From contig CAITNO010000027.1 in assembly GCA_903893795.1 (NCBI GenBank), forward strand, positions 23,281 to 87,280: DNA of 64,000 bases, given 5' to 3'. Source of the DNA: Candidatus Hydrogenedentota bacterium (GTDB lineage Bacteria > Hydrogenedentota > Hydrogenedentia > Hydrogenedentales > CAITNO01). Position 1 is the stretch's first letter. Each line of letters starts with the position of its first letter. This document shows positions 53,201 through 61,496 of the stretch, piece after piece. The notes beneath the pieces were generated by a model that saw nothing but the letters and a program-made list of their open reading frames with translations, was not told the origin of the DNA and made no database searches. A program made the position numbers and the translations under genes.

Positions 53201-54941
53201 ACTGCCGGTCAAATCCGCCCAACTCGTCAAAGAGTTCGCGGCGGTGCACGAAGATGTTGATGTCGATGTAGTTGTTCTTGAGCAGCGCGTCCAAGTCGAA
53301 GCGGCGGGCGCGCCAGCTTGTGGCGCCGCCGTCGTCCTCGTCGATGATGCGCATGGCGGCGTAGGCGCAGCGCGCCCCCGTTTCGCGCAGCGCGTGCACC
53401 ATGAAGAGCAGGTAGTCGGGATGCCACAGGTTGTCCGAATCGAGATAGGCGATGACGCCGCCCTTTGCCTCGCGCAGGCCCGTGTCGCGGGCGGCGGACA
53501 CTCCCTCGTGCTCGATGCGCAGATACCGGATGTTCTCACGGCCTGCGCGCAGCGCCTCCACGGCTTCCGCGGTGCCGTCGGTGCTGCCGTCGTCCACCAC
53601 CAGCAGTTCCCAGTTCGGATAAGACTGCCGCAGGACGCTTTCCATGGCCCGGCCGATGGTGGAGGCCCGGTTCCATGCGGGCATGATGATGCTGACAAGC
53701 GTGTCGGCCGGCAGGGCCGCCAGTTCGCCCCGAAGCCGCGCAACGGAGGCGTCCTTGAGCACCACCATGCTGCGGCCGTCGGCGGAAGTGCGGGGTGCCG
53801 CAAGGAGGGTCTTGAACGGGCGGGCATCGTCGCTGAAATCGGGGTGGCCGCACGATGGCGCGCGCCCGCCGGCCTCAGAAACTAGCGCTCCTTTTTTTTT
53901 TGCGCCCTGGGGCCAAAGCCCCAGGCCGAGAAGGCCGAGCAGTTTCAGGCCGGGCATTCGCATGCGCAACAATCGCCGCACGGCCGGATGGTTCCTGAAC
54001 CCCTCAAAGTCGCGCCGCAACTGGTTTTGCCGGTTGGCTGTCTCTTCGGACAGCTTTTCCACGCGGCGCTCGATGTTCCCAAGCAGTTCCTGGGTCTTCG
54101 CGTCCCGCCCTGCCCCGCGCTGCGCCTCCAGAAGGTCCTGAATGCGCGCCTCCAGCAGTTGGATGCGCTGCGCCTTGACCTGCTGGTCCGTGCGGGTCTC
54201 TTTCAGCCGCGCAAGCAGGAAGCGGAGATGGCCGTCAGACATAAACATGCCCGATTTGGGCGCGGCGGCGGCCGCCTCATCGTCGGAGCAGGCGGCAATC
54301 CAGTACTTGGGCGGGATTTGGGTGGCCGAACGCCATTCTTGGAGCGTCCGGACCTCGTCGGTCTCAAATCCAATTTCGGAGATGATCCGAATGGACTGTC
54401 CCGCAATATTCACATGTTTGAACAGACCCTGCAAACAGGCAAGGAAATCGGTCTTGGTGTATTCGACCACATGAAAGGGGTTCACCGAATCGGCTTCGAA
54501 GGAGTAATTGATGTCCGGAGTGGACGCCAGCAGGAGGCCTCCCGGCTTGAGCAGTTCCTTGACGGCCCGCAGCAGGCGAAGCGGCTCGTGAACGTGCTCG
54601 ATCACCTCAAAGCAGACGGCCGCGTCAAAGGGTTCTGGATGGGCGTCCCGGACCCGGCCGACGAAATCGTCGGAGCAGACATCCCCCTGGATAAACCGCG
54701 TGTTGGGCCGGGCATAGGCATTTTCGGCGTAGCGGACGGCCTCGTCGGCCAAATCGACGCCCAGCACGAAAGCGGCCTGCTCGGCCAGCATGCTGCTGCC
54801 AAACCCGGCCCCGGAACCGACGTCGAGCACGCGCAACCCGGAAACACGCGCCGCCGCCATCGCGTAGCGGGAGCGGTGCTCCAGCTCCGTGATTTCATGG
54901 CCCTTGCGGCCCGGTATGCAGCGTTCGCCGGTGTAATCCAT
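50265..54941 (-). CDS. Giant multidomain protein: methyltransferase - coiled coil - GT2 - GT2 - GT4 - methyltransferase
   Basis: 1558 aa from ATG 54941 (MDYTGERCIPG, the usual start of such methyltransferases; a GTG at 54989 is less likely). Order: SAM methyltransferase about 1-235 (VLDVGSGAGFG at 38-48; CFEVIEH); coiled coil 255-340 and a short hydrophobic stretch near 350; GT2 no. 1 about 410-640 (SIIMPAWNRAST, VVDDGSTDGT, YLDSDN); GT2 no. 2 about 648-930 (SVIIPVYNLPEL, LVDNGSD, LLNNDTR); GT4 about 945-1330 (HVAGWGGLNNRKNTDLL, PSKREGLGLPIVEAL); second methyltransferase about 1375-1558 (VVVAFDVLEHIPD). It could build and cap a polysaccharide chain on its own, like WbdD/WbdA-type systems. Confidence 0.9.
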   Translation of the reverse strand: MDYTGERCIPGRKGHEITELEHRSRYAMAAARVSGLRVLDVGSGAGFGSSMLAEQAAFVLGVDLADEAVRYAENAYARPNTRFIQGDVCSDDFVGRVRDAHPEPFDAAVCFEVIEHVHEPLRLLRAVKELLKPGGLLLASTPDINYSFEADSVNPFHVVEYTKTDFLACLQGLFKHVNIAGQSIRIISEIGFETDEVRTLQEWRSATQIPPKYWIAACSDDEAAAAAPKSGMFMSDGHLRFLLARLKETRTDQQVKAQRIQLLEARIQDLLEAQRGAGRDAKTQELLGNIERRVEKLSEETANRQNQLRRDFEGFRNHPAVRRLLRMRMPGLKLLGLLGLGLWPQGAKKKGALVSEAGGRAPSCGHPDFSDDARPFKTLLAAPRTSADGRSMVVLKDASVARLRGELAALPADTLVSIIMPAWNRASTIGRAMESVLRQSYPNWELLVVDDGSTDGTAEAVEALRAGRENIRYLRIEHEGVSAARDTGLREAKGGVIAYLDSDNLWHPDYLLFMVHALRETGARCAYAAMRIIDEDDGGATSWRARRFDLDALLKNNYIDINIFVHRRELFDELGGFDRQLRRWVDWDLILRYVSRHDPAEVPAALCDYFRRKRLNQITLEEPHSFKFKVLNKHLVDWDRLAKEAPGRIAGRVSVIIPVYNLPELTRDCVKSILKNTLHHDYEIVLVDNGSDAKTAAALAKLAAKSARVRLVQNFENYMFSLGNNLGVAASTGEYIILLNNDTRVNVGWMDPLIGPLAERPEIGMTGPKLLYEDGTVQAAGLVFPPNGKIPYHIYRGFPGDAPCVNTTREFQAMTAACVALRAADYIALGGLDPLYVNGCEDLDLCFKLRHDLKKRMLYTPESVVCHLESKTPGRSKNINHNRQLFVERWAEEVRPDDVDFYAKDGYAVLRHVKRGNDPDGLTASYVAEIEAITRSAVKPPAGPTVRTLNIGIVSIWHVRGVTFVARQVADALESEHIHTHVFARWEADKFFNGPPVQHPRVVNAGNDPSPEEMTDWAKRNRLDAVLFFEVHPNDWKRVDALRRAGVRVIACEHLDVLRHEFFDRYERLDGFLHATFEGARVFRDRHPGVPSVTVPWGIPEAALPPPRGEVRCDGAPLRFVHVAGWGGLNNRKNTDLLIRAWHRAAPKNAVLALYSQVSPDRYGADCERILRQDRSIELHEGTVDNIFEAYANADMLLWPSKREGLGLPIVEALACGLPVLISGGYMMKQWIIPGEHGVVCPAEPRETIQYLPEMQVDESALAAQIADFADHPERVAQMAEMVRRDRGLWLWSWQPEVLRTQLRALIEDPSCAADPDCAYLPAPIRAFEAQRRIAFGEELPAPQAPSGGVRIETPDVPPGRPLLLGPLVRRTYLDLNAPRGPGACLVVGVVDDAEANLLTAKGLQVTKADLHPRNRSTIKLDLTSPPHAMHGTFDVVVAFDVLEHIPDDAAAAQGIYSVLREGGMALLHLPGGDIHAPLDENDRKHGHARHGYTESQARDAVLGPPWKNIRYLKTFNDIEMRAYHLAGEGRVEEAMALLHSSPFDGVSGRAHLFLLSK

Positions 54942-55290
54942 TCGTCCAAGGTCTCTTTCACTCTGTGGAATGCCCCTTGCATGCCACACCGCGATTATAG
55001 CCTTTGCCCCTCGGCACGTTCACCTGTTTTCTTTGCGCCTGTCAAAACTCTTTAGAAATGTCACATGCGCGGGCTCATTGGAAATGTCACATTGCCTGGG
55101 TGCATGGCACCCGTCGTGGGGGCTGTGGGAATGTGGGAAACTCACGGGGTTCCCCCGCGTGGGGCCGCCCGGCGGCCGCAGTTGGGATGACCCACAGGAC
55201 GTCATTGCAGAGACGCTCTCAACAGTCACTTCGAGCGGCACAAGAGTCTTTTTTCGTCACTGCGGTGCGGACATAATCTCTCAAGATGGT
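54942..55290. other. 349-bp intergenic region with short direct repeats and hairpins
   Basis: No gene seen. GAAATGTCACAT occurs at 55055-55066 and again at 55081-55092 (26-bp period). Small hairpins follow: GGGTGC-ATG-GCACCC (55098-55112) and GGCCGC-CCG-GCGGCC (55163-55177). The direct repeat could be a protein-binding pair or the worn end of a mobile element. Confidence 0.45.
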
Positions 55291-56019
55291 CTAGCAACCT
55301 CGGGCGGGAAAGAGCTCAAAGCTGGCCGGGTCGGCCATGAGCTGTGCCATGCAGTCCGGGAGCGCCCGGATGTCGCGCAGGTGGATGCCGGGCCAGTCGC
55401 CGTAGCACCCGAGCGGGTCCAGATGAACCGAGCCGATGCCGGCCCGGTTCGCCCCGACAACGTCGGCGCTGTAGAAATCGCCCACGTAGAGGCATTCCGC
55501 GGCAGAGAGTCCCAAATGGTCGAGGGCATGGAGAAAGATGGCCGGATCAGGCTTCTCGACCCCCACGATGTGGCTGTCGAAGACCGTTTCCAGGTAGGGG
55601 GTGATGCCACAGGCTTCCAACTGCTGGCGGACGCGGCCGTCCGAATTGGAGATGACCGACATGCGGACACCCCGGCTCTTGAGCAGTTCCAGCGTCTCGA
55701 TGACCCAGGGCTTGGTGTAGGTCCACAGACTGATTTCATCGTGCCTGGCCACAAGCCTGTCCACGACGCCCTCGGCCGCCGCCACGGGCGCGCCCGCATG
55801 CACCATCATGTCCCGGTAAAAGGTCCCAATGGAAATCGGGTACGGCCCAGCCGCCCCGCGCAAATGCACATCGTACTGGTGCACCAACTGGAAATGCGCC
55901 TCGTAGACCCGTTCCGAATCCAGTTTGCAACCCTGTGCAGCCAGGGTCTCTGTGATGAGTTCCTGATCGGGGAAGACAAGGGTGCCTCCGGCATCGAGCA
56001 GCAGATAGGGGTATGGCAT
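55291..56019 (-). CDS. HAD-superfamily hydrolase
   Basis: 242 aa from ATG 56019, 9 nt after AGGAG; ATG 56025 is too close to that site. HAD motifs: nucleophile D9 in LLLDAGGTL, motif II ISNSD, motif III lysine in GVEKPDP and motif IV VGDFYSADV. The helical cap after residue 20 fits the subfamily of phosphoglycolate-phosphatase/haloacid-dehalogenase-like enzymes. Substrate unknown. It stands alone between the giant transferase gene and the thioredoxin-domain gene, all on the minus strand. Confidence 0.88.
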   Translation of the reverse strand: MPYPYLLLDAGGTLVFPDQELITETLAAQGCKLDSERVYEAHFQLVHQYDVHLRGAAGPYPISIGTFYRDMMVHAGAPVAAAEGVVDRLVARHDEISLWTYTKPWVIETLELLKSRGVRMSVISNSDGRVRQQLEACGITPYLETVFDSHIVGVEKPDPAIFLHALDHLGLSAAECLYVGDFYSADVVGANRAGIGSVHLDPLGCYGDWPGIHLRDIRALPDCMAQLMADPASFELFPARGC

Positions 56020-56199
56020 GGGCATGAACTCCTGACGTCGTCATTTTGAGCAGGGTCAGACTGTAACAGGCGATGGGGGGGAACGCGCAAATGCGCTGAG
56101 GGGACGCAGGGTAGACATCTTCGTGAATCCCCCTCGGCGGACACATCCAAGGGGGACCCGTACATATTTCCGTTACGGCTGCTGGCGGTCCCCAAGAAT

Positions 56200-56219
56200 G
56201 ACAGCCGGGGGCGGCTGTC
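56200..56219. repeat. GACAGCCG palindrome, copy 2
   Basis: GACAGCCG-GGGG-CGGCTGTC, perfect 8-bp stem, ending one base before the stop codon of the gene 56220-58310. On the minus strand it is a hairpin followed by ATTCTT, so it can serve as terminator. Confidence 0.85.
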
Positions 56220-58310
56220 CTACATGAGTTTGTCCAGCCTGTTGGCGAGTTCTTCGGGGGAGGTAATGGGTGCTTCACAGACGCTGCCGCGGCACAAATA
56301 GACCGCCGTGGCATTGTCCACAGGCCCACGGCTTTGGGTGAGGGGTAGATTCGCGGGCCGTTCCCCGGGGTCCAGGGTGCGGGCAAGGCTTCGGTGGGGC
56401 AGAAAATGGTGGTGGATAACGTGCAGGAAGGCCTGCTCCGTTTGGGGGGCGTCGTCGCCGGGGGCGATGACCAGTTCCACCGGGTCGGCCAGCGCCAGGT
56501 CCACGGCATTGAGCATCTTGAGGAATCCCTGCGGCGCGGCGGTCAGCAACCCGGATTGTGAACCCAGGATCGCCATGGCCCGGTCGCGCCAGTCACTCCG
56601 GTCAAGGTGCCGGGACAGGCGCAGCAGCGCCTGTGCGGCCATGCTGTTGCCCGAGGGTTCGGAACCGTCCTGCACGGGCCGTGACCGGGCAATGATACCT
56701 TCATGCCGGGCGGAAGTATGGAAGAGCGCAGGACCCTCGGGGTCGTGGAATTCGACCAGCAGCAGTTCCATGAAGCGCTCCGCCTCGCGCAGCCAGGCCG
56801 GGTCGAAGCTCGTTTCGTAAAGGTCAATGAACCCGTTGGCGACATCGGCGTAATCGTCCAGATAGCCCGGACCGGCTCCGCGTCCCGCGCGCCAGGACCG
56901 CAGCAGCACACCGTCGCCAAACATCTCGCCGATAAGGAAGCGTCCCGCGCGGACGGCCGCATCGGCATACTGCGGGGCGTCGAGCACCTGCGCGCCGCGG
57001 CAGCAGGCGGAGATCATCAGGCCGTTCCACGCGGCCACGGCTTTGTCGTCCAGACCGGGCCGGACGCGTGCCGAGCGCAGGGTAAAGAGCCTCGCGCGGC
57101 CTGCCGCCAGGCGTGTTTCCAAATCACCGGTATCCATGCCCAGTTCGGTGGCCACCGTCTCCAACGGCTTGGGCAGGTGCAGAATACTCTGTCCGGCATG
57201 ATAGGGCTCGTGGGAGCTGAAGTTTCCGCCTTCCTTCACGCCATAGGTGCGGGCAAAGCGGGATCCCTCCTCCGCGCCGAGCGCGTCAAGGATTTCGGCA
57301 TGGGTCCAAACATAGAAGCGCCCCTCCTCGCCCTCACTGTCGGCGTCCTCACTGGAGAGGAATTCACCCTGCGGGCCGGTCAGGTCGCGCAGCACATAGT
57401 CGAGGGTTTCGGCGGCAACACGGCGGTACAGGGTGGACCCTGTGAGCTGTGCCGCCTCCAGATAGGCCACGGCCAATTGCGCGTTGTCGTAAAGCATCTT
57501 CTCAAAATGCGGCACAAGCCATTCGCCGTCGGTGGAATAGCGGTGGAATCCACCGCCAAGCTGGTCGTACATGCCGCCCCGGGCCATCTGGTTGAGCGTG
57601 TGCACGGCCATACGCAGCGAAGGCGCGTCGCCCGTGCGCCAGGTGTGGCGCAGCAGCAGCTCAATGGAGCCGCTCGACGGAAACTTGGGCGCCGACCCCC
57701 AGCCGCCGTCGGCGCTGTCATAGCTGCGCGCCAGCGCGCGCACCGCGCCGTCGAGCAGCGTCGCGTCCAGCGGCTGCGAAGCCGGGCCGGACAGGGGACC
57801 GCTCCCGAGCCGTTCGCGGACATGGGCGGCCAGTTCGGCCGCACCCGTAAGTACAGCGTCGCGCCGCCCGGTCCAGGCCTCCGTCACCATGCCGAGCACG
57901 CGGAGGAAACCGGGCCGGCCATACCAATCCTCCGGCGGGTAATAGGTGCCGCCATAGAAAGGCTCCAGGTCAGGAGTGAGAAAGAGGCTCATGGGCCAGC
58001 CGCCGGCCCCCGTCATGGCCACCACGGCGGCCATGTAAATCTCGTCGAGGTCAGGACGTTCCTCGCGGTCCACCTTGACGCAAACGAAATCGCGGTTGAG
58101 CACCGCGGCGATGGAGGGGTTCTCGAAAGACTCCCGCTCCATCACGTGGCACCAGTGGCACGCCGAGTAGCCGATGGACAGGAAAATCGGCTTTTCCTCG
58201 GCCTTTGACCGCATCAGGGCCTCTTCGCCAAAGGGATACCAGTCCACGGGATTATGCGCATGCTGCAAAAGATAAGGGCTCGTGGCATTGATGAGGCGGT
58301 TCGTTGGCAT
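56220..58310 (-). CDS. Thioredoxin-domain protein of the YyaL/SSP411 family
   Basis: 696 aa from ATG 58310, 5 nt after GGAGA; an ATG 15 nt earlier has no site. The N-terminal 120 residues are a thioredoxin-like domain with CHWCH (C51, C54) after the family signature [17 protein letters not shown]. The rest is an (alpha/alpha)6 toroid similar to N-acylglucosamine 2-epimerase and cellobiose epimerase. This family is widespread, including human spermatogenesis-associated protein 20, and its biochemical role is not settled. A palindromic repeat follows its stop at once and may terminate the transcript. Confidence 0.93.
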   Translation of the reverse strand: MPTNRLINATSPYLLQHAHNPVDWYPFGEEALMRSKAEEKPIFLSIGYSACHWCHVMERESFENPSIAAVLNRDFVCVKVDREERPDLDEIYMAAVVAMTGAGGWPMSLFLTPDLEPFYGGTYYPPEDWYGRPGFLRVLGMVTEAWTGRRDAVLTGAAELAAHVRERLGSGPLSGPASQPLDATLLDGAVRALARSYDSADGGWGSAPKFPSSGSIELLLRHTWRTGDAPSLRMAVHTLNQMARGGMYDQLGGGFHRYSTDGEWLVPHFEKMLYDNAQLAVAYLEAAQLTGSTLYRRVAAETLDYVLRDLTGPQGEFLSSEDADSEGEEGRFYVWTHAEILDALGAEEGSRFARTYGVKEGGNFSSHEPYHAGQSILHLPKPLETVATELGMDTGDLETRLAAGRARLFTLRSARVRPGLDDKAVAAWNGLMISACCRGAQVLDAPQYADAAVRAGRFLIGEMFGDGVLLRSWRAGRGAGPGYLDDYADVANGFIDLYETSFDPAWLREAERFMELLLVEFHDPEGPALFHTSARHEGIIARSRPVQDGSEPSGNSMAAQALLRLSRHLDRSDWRDRAMAILGSQSGLLTAAPQGFLKMLNAVDLALADPVELVIAPGDDAPQTEQAFLHVIHHHFLPHRSLARTLDPGERPANLPLTQSRGPVDNATAVYLCRGSVCEAPITSPEELANRLDKLM

Positions 58311-58621
58311 TTCATTCTCCTGCACCGATAACGTCAGGGATGGGCGTTGTCATTCCGGAGTGTCCGTTTCCCGTTATCCCCGTGTTTCCGCCATTCCGGT
58401 GTTTCCGTCATCCCCGTGCAAACGGGGATCCAGTACCCTGCCTTTTCCTTCCCCCTCTGCGTTCCTCCGCGTCCTCCGCGACTCTGCGTTCAATCCTCCT
58501 GCCTGCCCACGTTCGGGCCGTTCCATTATTTGTGTGGCAAAGGAGCGCAAGTCCTGCTATGCTGACAGATGTTGGCTTTCCTGTTCGGGGCCGTGTAATG
58601 AAGTACTGGAGGTCTTCTGCC
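58311..58621. other. 311-bp intergenic region with degenerate repeats
   Basis: Holds repeated TTCCG/CCCCGT-type words and the hairpin ATCCCCGT-GCAA-ACGGGGAT (58410-58429), similar in layout to widespread dispersed repeats reading GTCAT...GGGGATCCAG. Near 58460-58490 a pyrimidine-rich stretch repeats CTCCGCG/CTCTGCG. No gene was seen before the ATG at 58622. Confidence 0.5.
58410..58429. repeat. Hairpin repeat ATCCCCGT-GCAA-ACGGGGAT
   Basis: Perfect 8-bp stem with GCAA loop, flanked by GTC and CCAG as in well-known dispersed bacterial repeats (Neisseria dRS3-like layout). Single copy in this window. Confidence 0.6.
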
Positions 58622-59524
58622 ATGGATCGCTTGGCGTTGATGTGGGTTCTTACGTTTCTGCTTCTTCCCGGCAATCTTGCTCGCGCGGAGGACAAGACTG
58701 ACCCTGTCGCGGAGTACAAGACCTTCCTGGCATCCCTTCCCAAGGACGACCCTGCTTCCGTTACCAAGGCCGTTGACCAGTACCGTGCCGCAATCGTCCC
58801 ACTGGATATGGACAGGCACGTGAAGGCGTTCCTGGATTTTCTGGATCTTTATGACGACATTTGTGCTGCTCTGAATAAGTCCCTCTCTCAGAATCAGATG
58901 AAAGACGCCGAGGAGACCCGGAAATTGCAGAATGCTGGATTGGAAGCTGCGGATGACGGTTATGGCCAACTGTACGTGCGGGGCATCCCGGAGCATATTC
59001 CCGGCCAATTCTCACTCTATCTACCCAAATCAATTCAGCGCTACCTTGGATTGAGGGCGGTAGAATCTCGGGAGGGCTGGGCGCCGGATGCCGCGCTATA
59101 TATTTCCTACGCCCGCATCGCCGAACGCACTGCAAATTGGGACCGATACGTCACCGACTTCCCCAACTCGATCTTCCGTAAAGATGCGGTCCTGCTTAGA
59201 GCGGTCTGCCTGTTTCTCTTGCTCTTCGGTGTCAATAACACACCATTGGACGCAAGAACGGAAGACAAACAGAATAACATTCGGGTGGTTTATGAAAACT
59301 TCATGCGTGACCACCCCAACACCTATGCCGGAGTTTTTGTCCGCAAGCGGTACGAGTGCTTGAAGAAAGAGGGTTTCTTTGATGAGGCTCCTTCCAAGAA
59401 AGCAAAAGTAATTCCATCTTGCAATATGGATGTAGTCATAAAGTCTATCGAGGGCGGTGCACAAGCAGTGTATCACGGGATAAACCTCGAACGGACTCTC
59501 AGATTGGCAGGGCAAAAGGAATGA
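58622..59524 (+). CDS. Secreted protein of unknown function, mostly helical
   Basis: 300 aa from ATG 58622, 9 nt after GGAGG; the longer frame upstream crosses the repeat region and is not credible. A signal peptide ends near LARAED (about 22). The mature part is rich in Lys, Asp, Tyr and Leu helices with pairs such as YKTFLASLPKDDPASV, YARIAERTANWDRYVTDFP and VVYENFMRDHPNTYAGVFV that resemble tetratricopeptide-type units. No enzymatic motif. GC content is lower than in the neighbours, as with the gene at 6601, suggesting later arrival. Confidence 0.7.
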   Translation: MDRLALMWVLTFLLLPGNLARAEDKTDPVAEYKTFLASLPKDDPASVTKAVDQYRAAIVPLDMDRHVKAFLDFLDLYDDICAALNKSLSQNQMKDAEETRKLQNAGLEAADDGYGQLYVRGIPEHIPGQFSLYLPKSIQRYLGLRAVESREGWAPDAALYISYARIAERTANWDRYVTDFPNSIFRKDAVLLRAVCLFLLLFGVNNTPLDARTEDKQNNIRVVYENFMRDHPNTYAGVFVRKRYECLKKEGFFDEAPSKKAKVIPSCNMDVVIKSIEGGAQAVYHGINLERTLRLAGQKE

Positions 59525-59624
59525 ATAATACGCAGCCTCTCATACCTGATGCTTAATAGACACGAAAACAGCCGATAAATCCGAAAACATCTTCCTCGAA
59601 CAGTACCAGAACGACACAGTCAGC

Positions 59625-61385
59625 TCATTTGTCGGCTGTTACCATGCCTAGACATTCCGCAATAAGCCCATCCACTTCATCACGCGCAGCGACGATACGC
59701 CCTGCGTCCTGCGTGTACTCCGTCCAGGACGCCGTCACCTCCGGCCGCACCGCCACCACTTCTTTCACGCGCGCGAGCAGTTCATTCGCGGCGCCTTTCT
59801 GCTCCACCTGCGCCGCCAAGTCCTTCAGCATCGCCAGCGCCTCGTAGTCCTCGATGCCGTCGCGGATGTTTTCCAGGCGGGTGCTGGCGAGGGGGGTCAT
59901 GTCGGGGCCGGGATACATAAGGATGCCGTCGCTGTTCGTGTTGAACGAGAAGGGGTTCCAGTCCCGGTCGGGCCATTTGGGACCGTTCTGGTTCCAGTTC
60001 TCCTCCTGTTCGTAGAGATTGATGAGGTAGTAGAGAAATCCCGTGACGTTGTAGTGGAAGTACTGCCAGCCGAGGATGCGCGGGTCGACACCGGGGAAGT
60101 CGAGGAAGAAGTTGGCGTAGGGCTTGCCCGGGCCGCAGCAGACGTAGGCCCACAACTGGTCGCCCGCGGCCTGGCGCTCGCGGTAGGGCGTGAGGTCGCC
60201 GTTCAACTGCTGCGTCAGCGGCGTCCAGATGTCGAAATAGCCGACGTTCTTGGCGGTGTAGGGGTTGGCCGTTTCGCGCTTGAGCCAGGGAAATTTCTCG
60301 CCGATCATGCCGTAGACGCGCCGGATGTACGGGTCCACACTGGTCGCGGGGTCGGGCCGCATTTCGGACTCGTCGAACCCGTGGACGTACCAGGTGAAGT
60401 CCTTCCAGTCCTTCTCCTTGACGAAGCCCTCCCAGTCGCGAAACCACGCCTCGAAATCGGCCATCTGTTTGTCGGCAGTGGCGGCGTCTCCCGAGAGCAC
60501 GTCGCAGTTGGCGAGGCAGGTGGCGTTCATGCCGCGGTCATAGCAGTACTGCATGTCTTCACGGGGCGGGACGGTGCGTGTGCGACCGATCTTCATGCCC
60601 GAGTAGATGACCGTGGGGCTGAGCCGGTGCGCCAGCAGGAAGTCGTACACTTCGAGCCATTTCTCGTGCGGCAGCACGTCCTCGCATTCGTAGGAGGTGT
60701 AAAGCGGGCCGTGAGAGTATTTCTCCGGCTGTCCCAGCCGCTGGCGCACCTCATCGGGCCTGTACCACGCCTGCCATATGCCGGGATTGATGCAAAACGC
60801 GGTCTTGAGTCTGCCGCGCAGCGGCAGTGAAAAGGCGCGCACGGTCAGCTCCACATCGATGGTGTGCTTGGCCACGCCATCGGGGGCAAAGGCAATTGCG
60901 CCCCTGTACAGACCGGGCGCGGTGCCGTCGGGCACGTCCACCGTGAACCAGACGGGCTGCACGAAGCCGGGCGTCACGTCAAAGGGCTTGGCGGGCAGCA
61001 GCACGTCGGGCCATGCCCATCCGGTGCGGCGGATGGCGGAATTGGAGGGAGCCGTCTTCACATAGCCGACGGGATGCCATAAAATGCGCGCGGCGGGAAA
61101 CGGGTCGCCGCCGTCCACCCGCGCCAGGTCGGACACTTGCACCTGCACACCCTTGAGCGGCGCGGCCAGCGGCAGGCACACCACCTGAAAACTCTCCCGT
61201 TCACGTCCCGCCGCCGCGATGCGCACCGGGCCGTTTAGCGGCCCTCTGTAGTCTGCCGCTTCGCGAAACACCTTGTCCATCGGCAAGGCCGTGCCCAGCA
61301 AAAAGGGCGCGGGCACGCCCGCACCGGGTTCTTCGGTGTTGAGCAGGGACAGCGTCATGAGGGAAAGGACGATGGCAATGTGCAT
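59625..61385 (-). CDS. Secreted GH123 / DUF4091 glycoside hydrolase
   Basis: 586 aa from ATG 61385, 8 nt after GGAG. A signal peptide of about 18-20 residues leads into an N-terminal beta-sandwich (PVRIAAAGRERESFQVVCLP; PVWFTVDVPDGTAPGLYRGAI) and a TIM-barrel with the acidic pair D338-E339 in HGFDESE, the place of the catalytic Asp-Glu of GH123 beta-N-acetylgalactosaminidases. DUF4091 C-terminal marks are GWQYFHYNVTGFLYY, DGILMYPG and LENIRDGIEDYEAL. It probably removes N-acetylhexosamines from glycans by substrate-assisted catalysis. Tandem hairpins lie upstream of its start. Confidence 0.85.
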   Translation of the reverse strand: MHIAIVLSLMTLSLLNTEEPGAGVPAPFLLGTALPMDKVFREAADYRGPLNGPVRIAAAGRERESFQVVCLPLAAPLKGVQVQVSDLARVDGGDPFPAARILWHPVGYVKTAPSNSAIRRTGWAWPDVLLPAKPFDVTPGFVQPVWFTVDVPDGTAPGLYRGAIAFAPDGVAKHTIDVELTVRAFSLPLRGRLKTAFCINPGIWQAWYRPDEVRQRLGQPEKYSHGPLYTSYECEDVLPHEKWLEVYDFLLAHRLSPTVIYSGMKIGRTRTVPPREDMQYCYDRGMNATCLANCDVLSGDAATADKQMADFEAWFRDWEGFVKEKDWKDFTWYVHGFDESEMRPDPATSVDPYIRRVYGMIGEKFPWLKRETANPYTAKNVGYFDIWTPLTQQLNGDLTPYRERQAAGDQLWAYVCCGPGKPYANFFLDFPGVDPRILGWQYFHYNVTGFLYYLINLYEQEENWNQNGPKWPDRDWNPFSFNTNSDGILMYPGPDMTPLASTRLENIRDGIEDYEALAMLKDLAAQVEQKGAANELLARVKEVVAVRPEVTASWTEYTQDAGRIVAARDEVDGLIAECLGMVTADK

Positions 61386-61411
61386 GACGGGAACTCCTTG
61401 GGCCCCAAGTA

Positions 61412-61479
61412 GAAGAGGCTTCCAGCCTCTTTCTTTTCGCGCCGCAGGTTGCACACAAGAACGCGGCAGGATGCCGCGT
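61412..61479. repeat. Two tandem small palindromes
   Basis: AAGAGGCT-TCC-AGCCTCTT (61413-61431) and ACGCGGCA-GGA-TGCCGCGT (61461-61479), both perfect 8-bp stems with trinucleotide loops, 29 bp apart between two minus-strand genes. Confidence 0.75.
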
Positions 61480-61496
61480 CTACGTTGCGGCGAAGA

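Noticed and set aside
51681..53885. 734-aa open frame on the plus strand inside the giant transferase gene
   Set aside because: Antisense shadow; the minus frame shows clear GT2/GT4 motifs throughout this interval.
54990..55260. Complete IS21-like element
   Set aside because: Only short terminal-like words are present; no transposase or helper gene.
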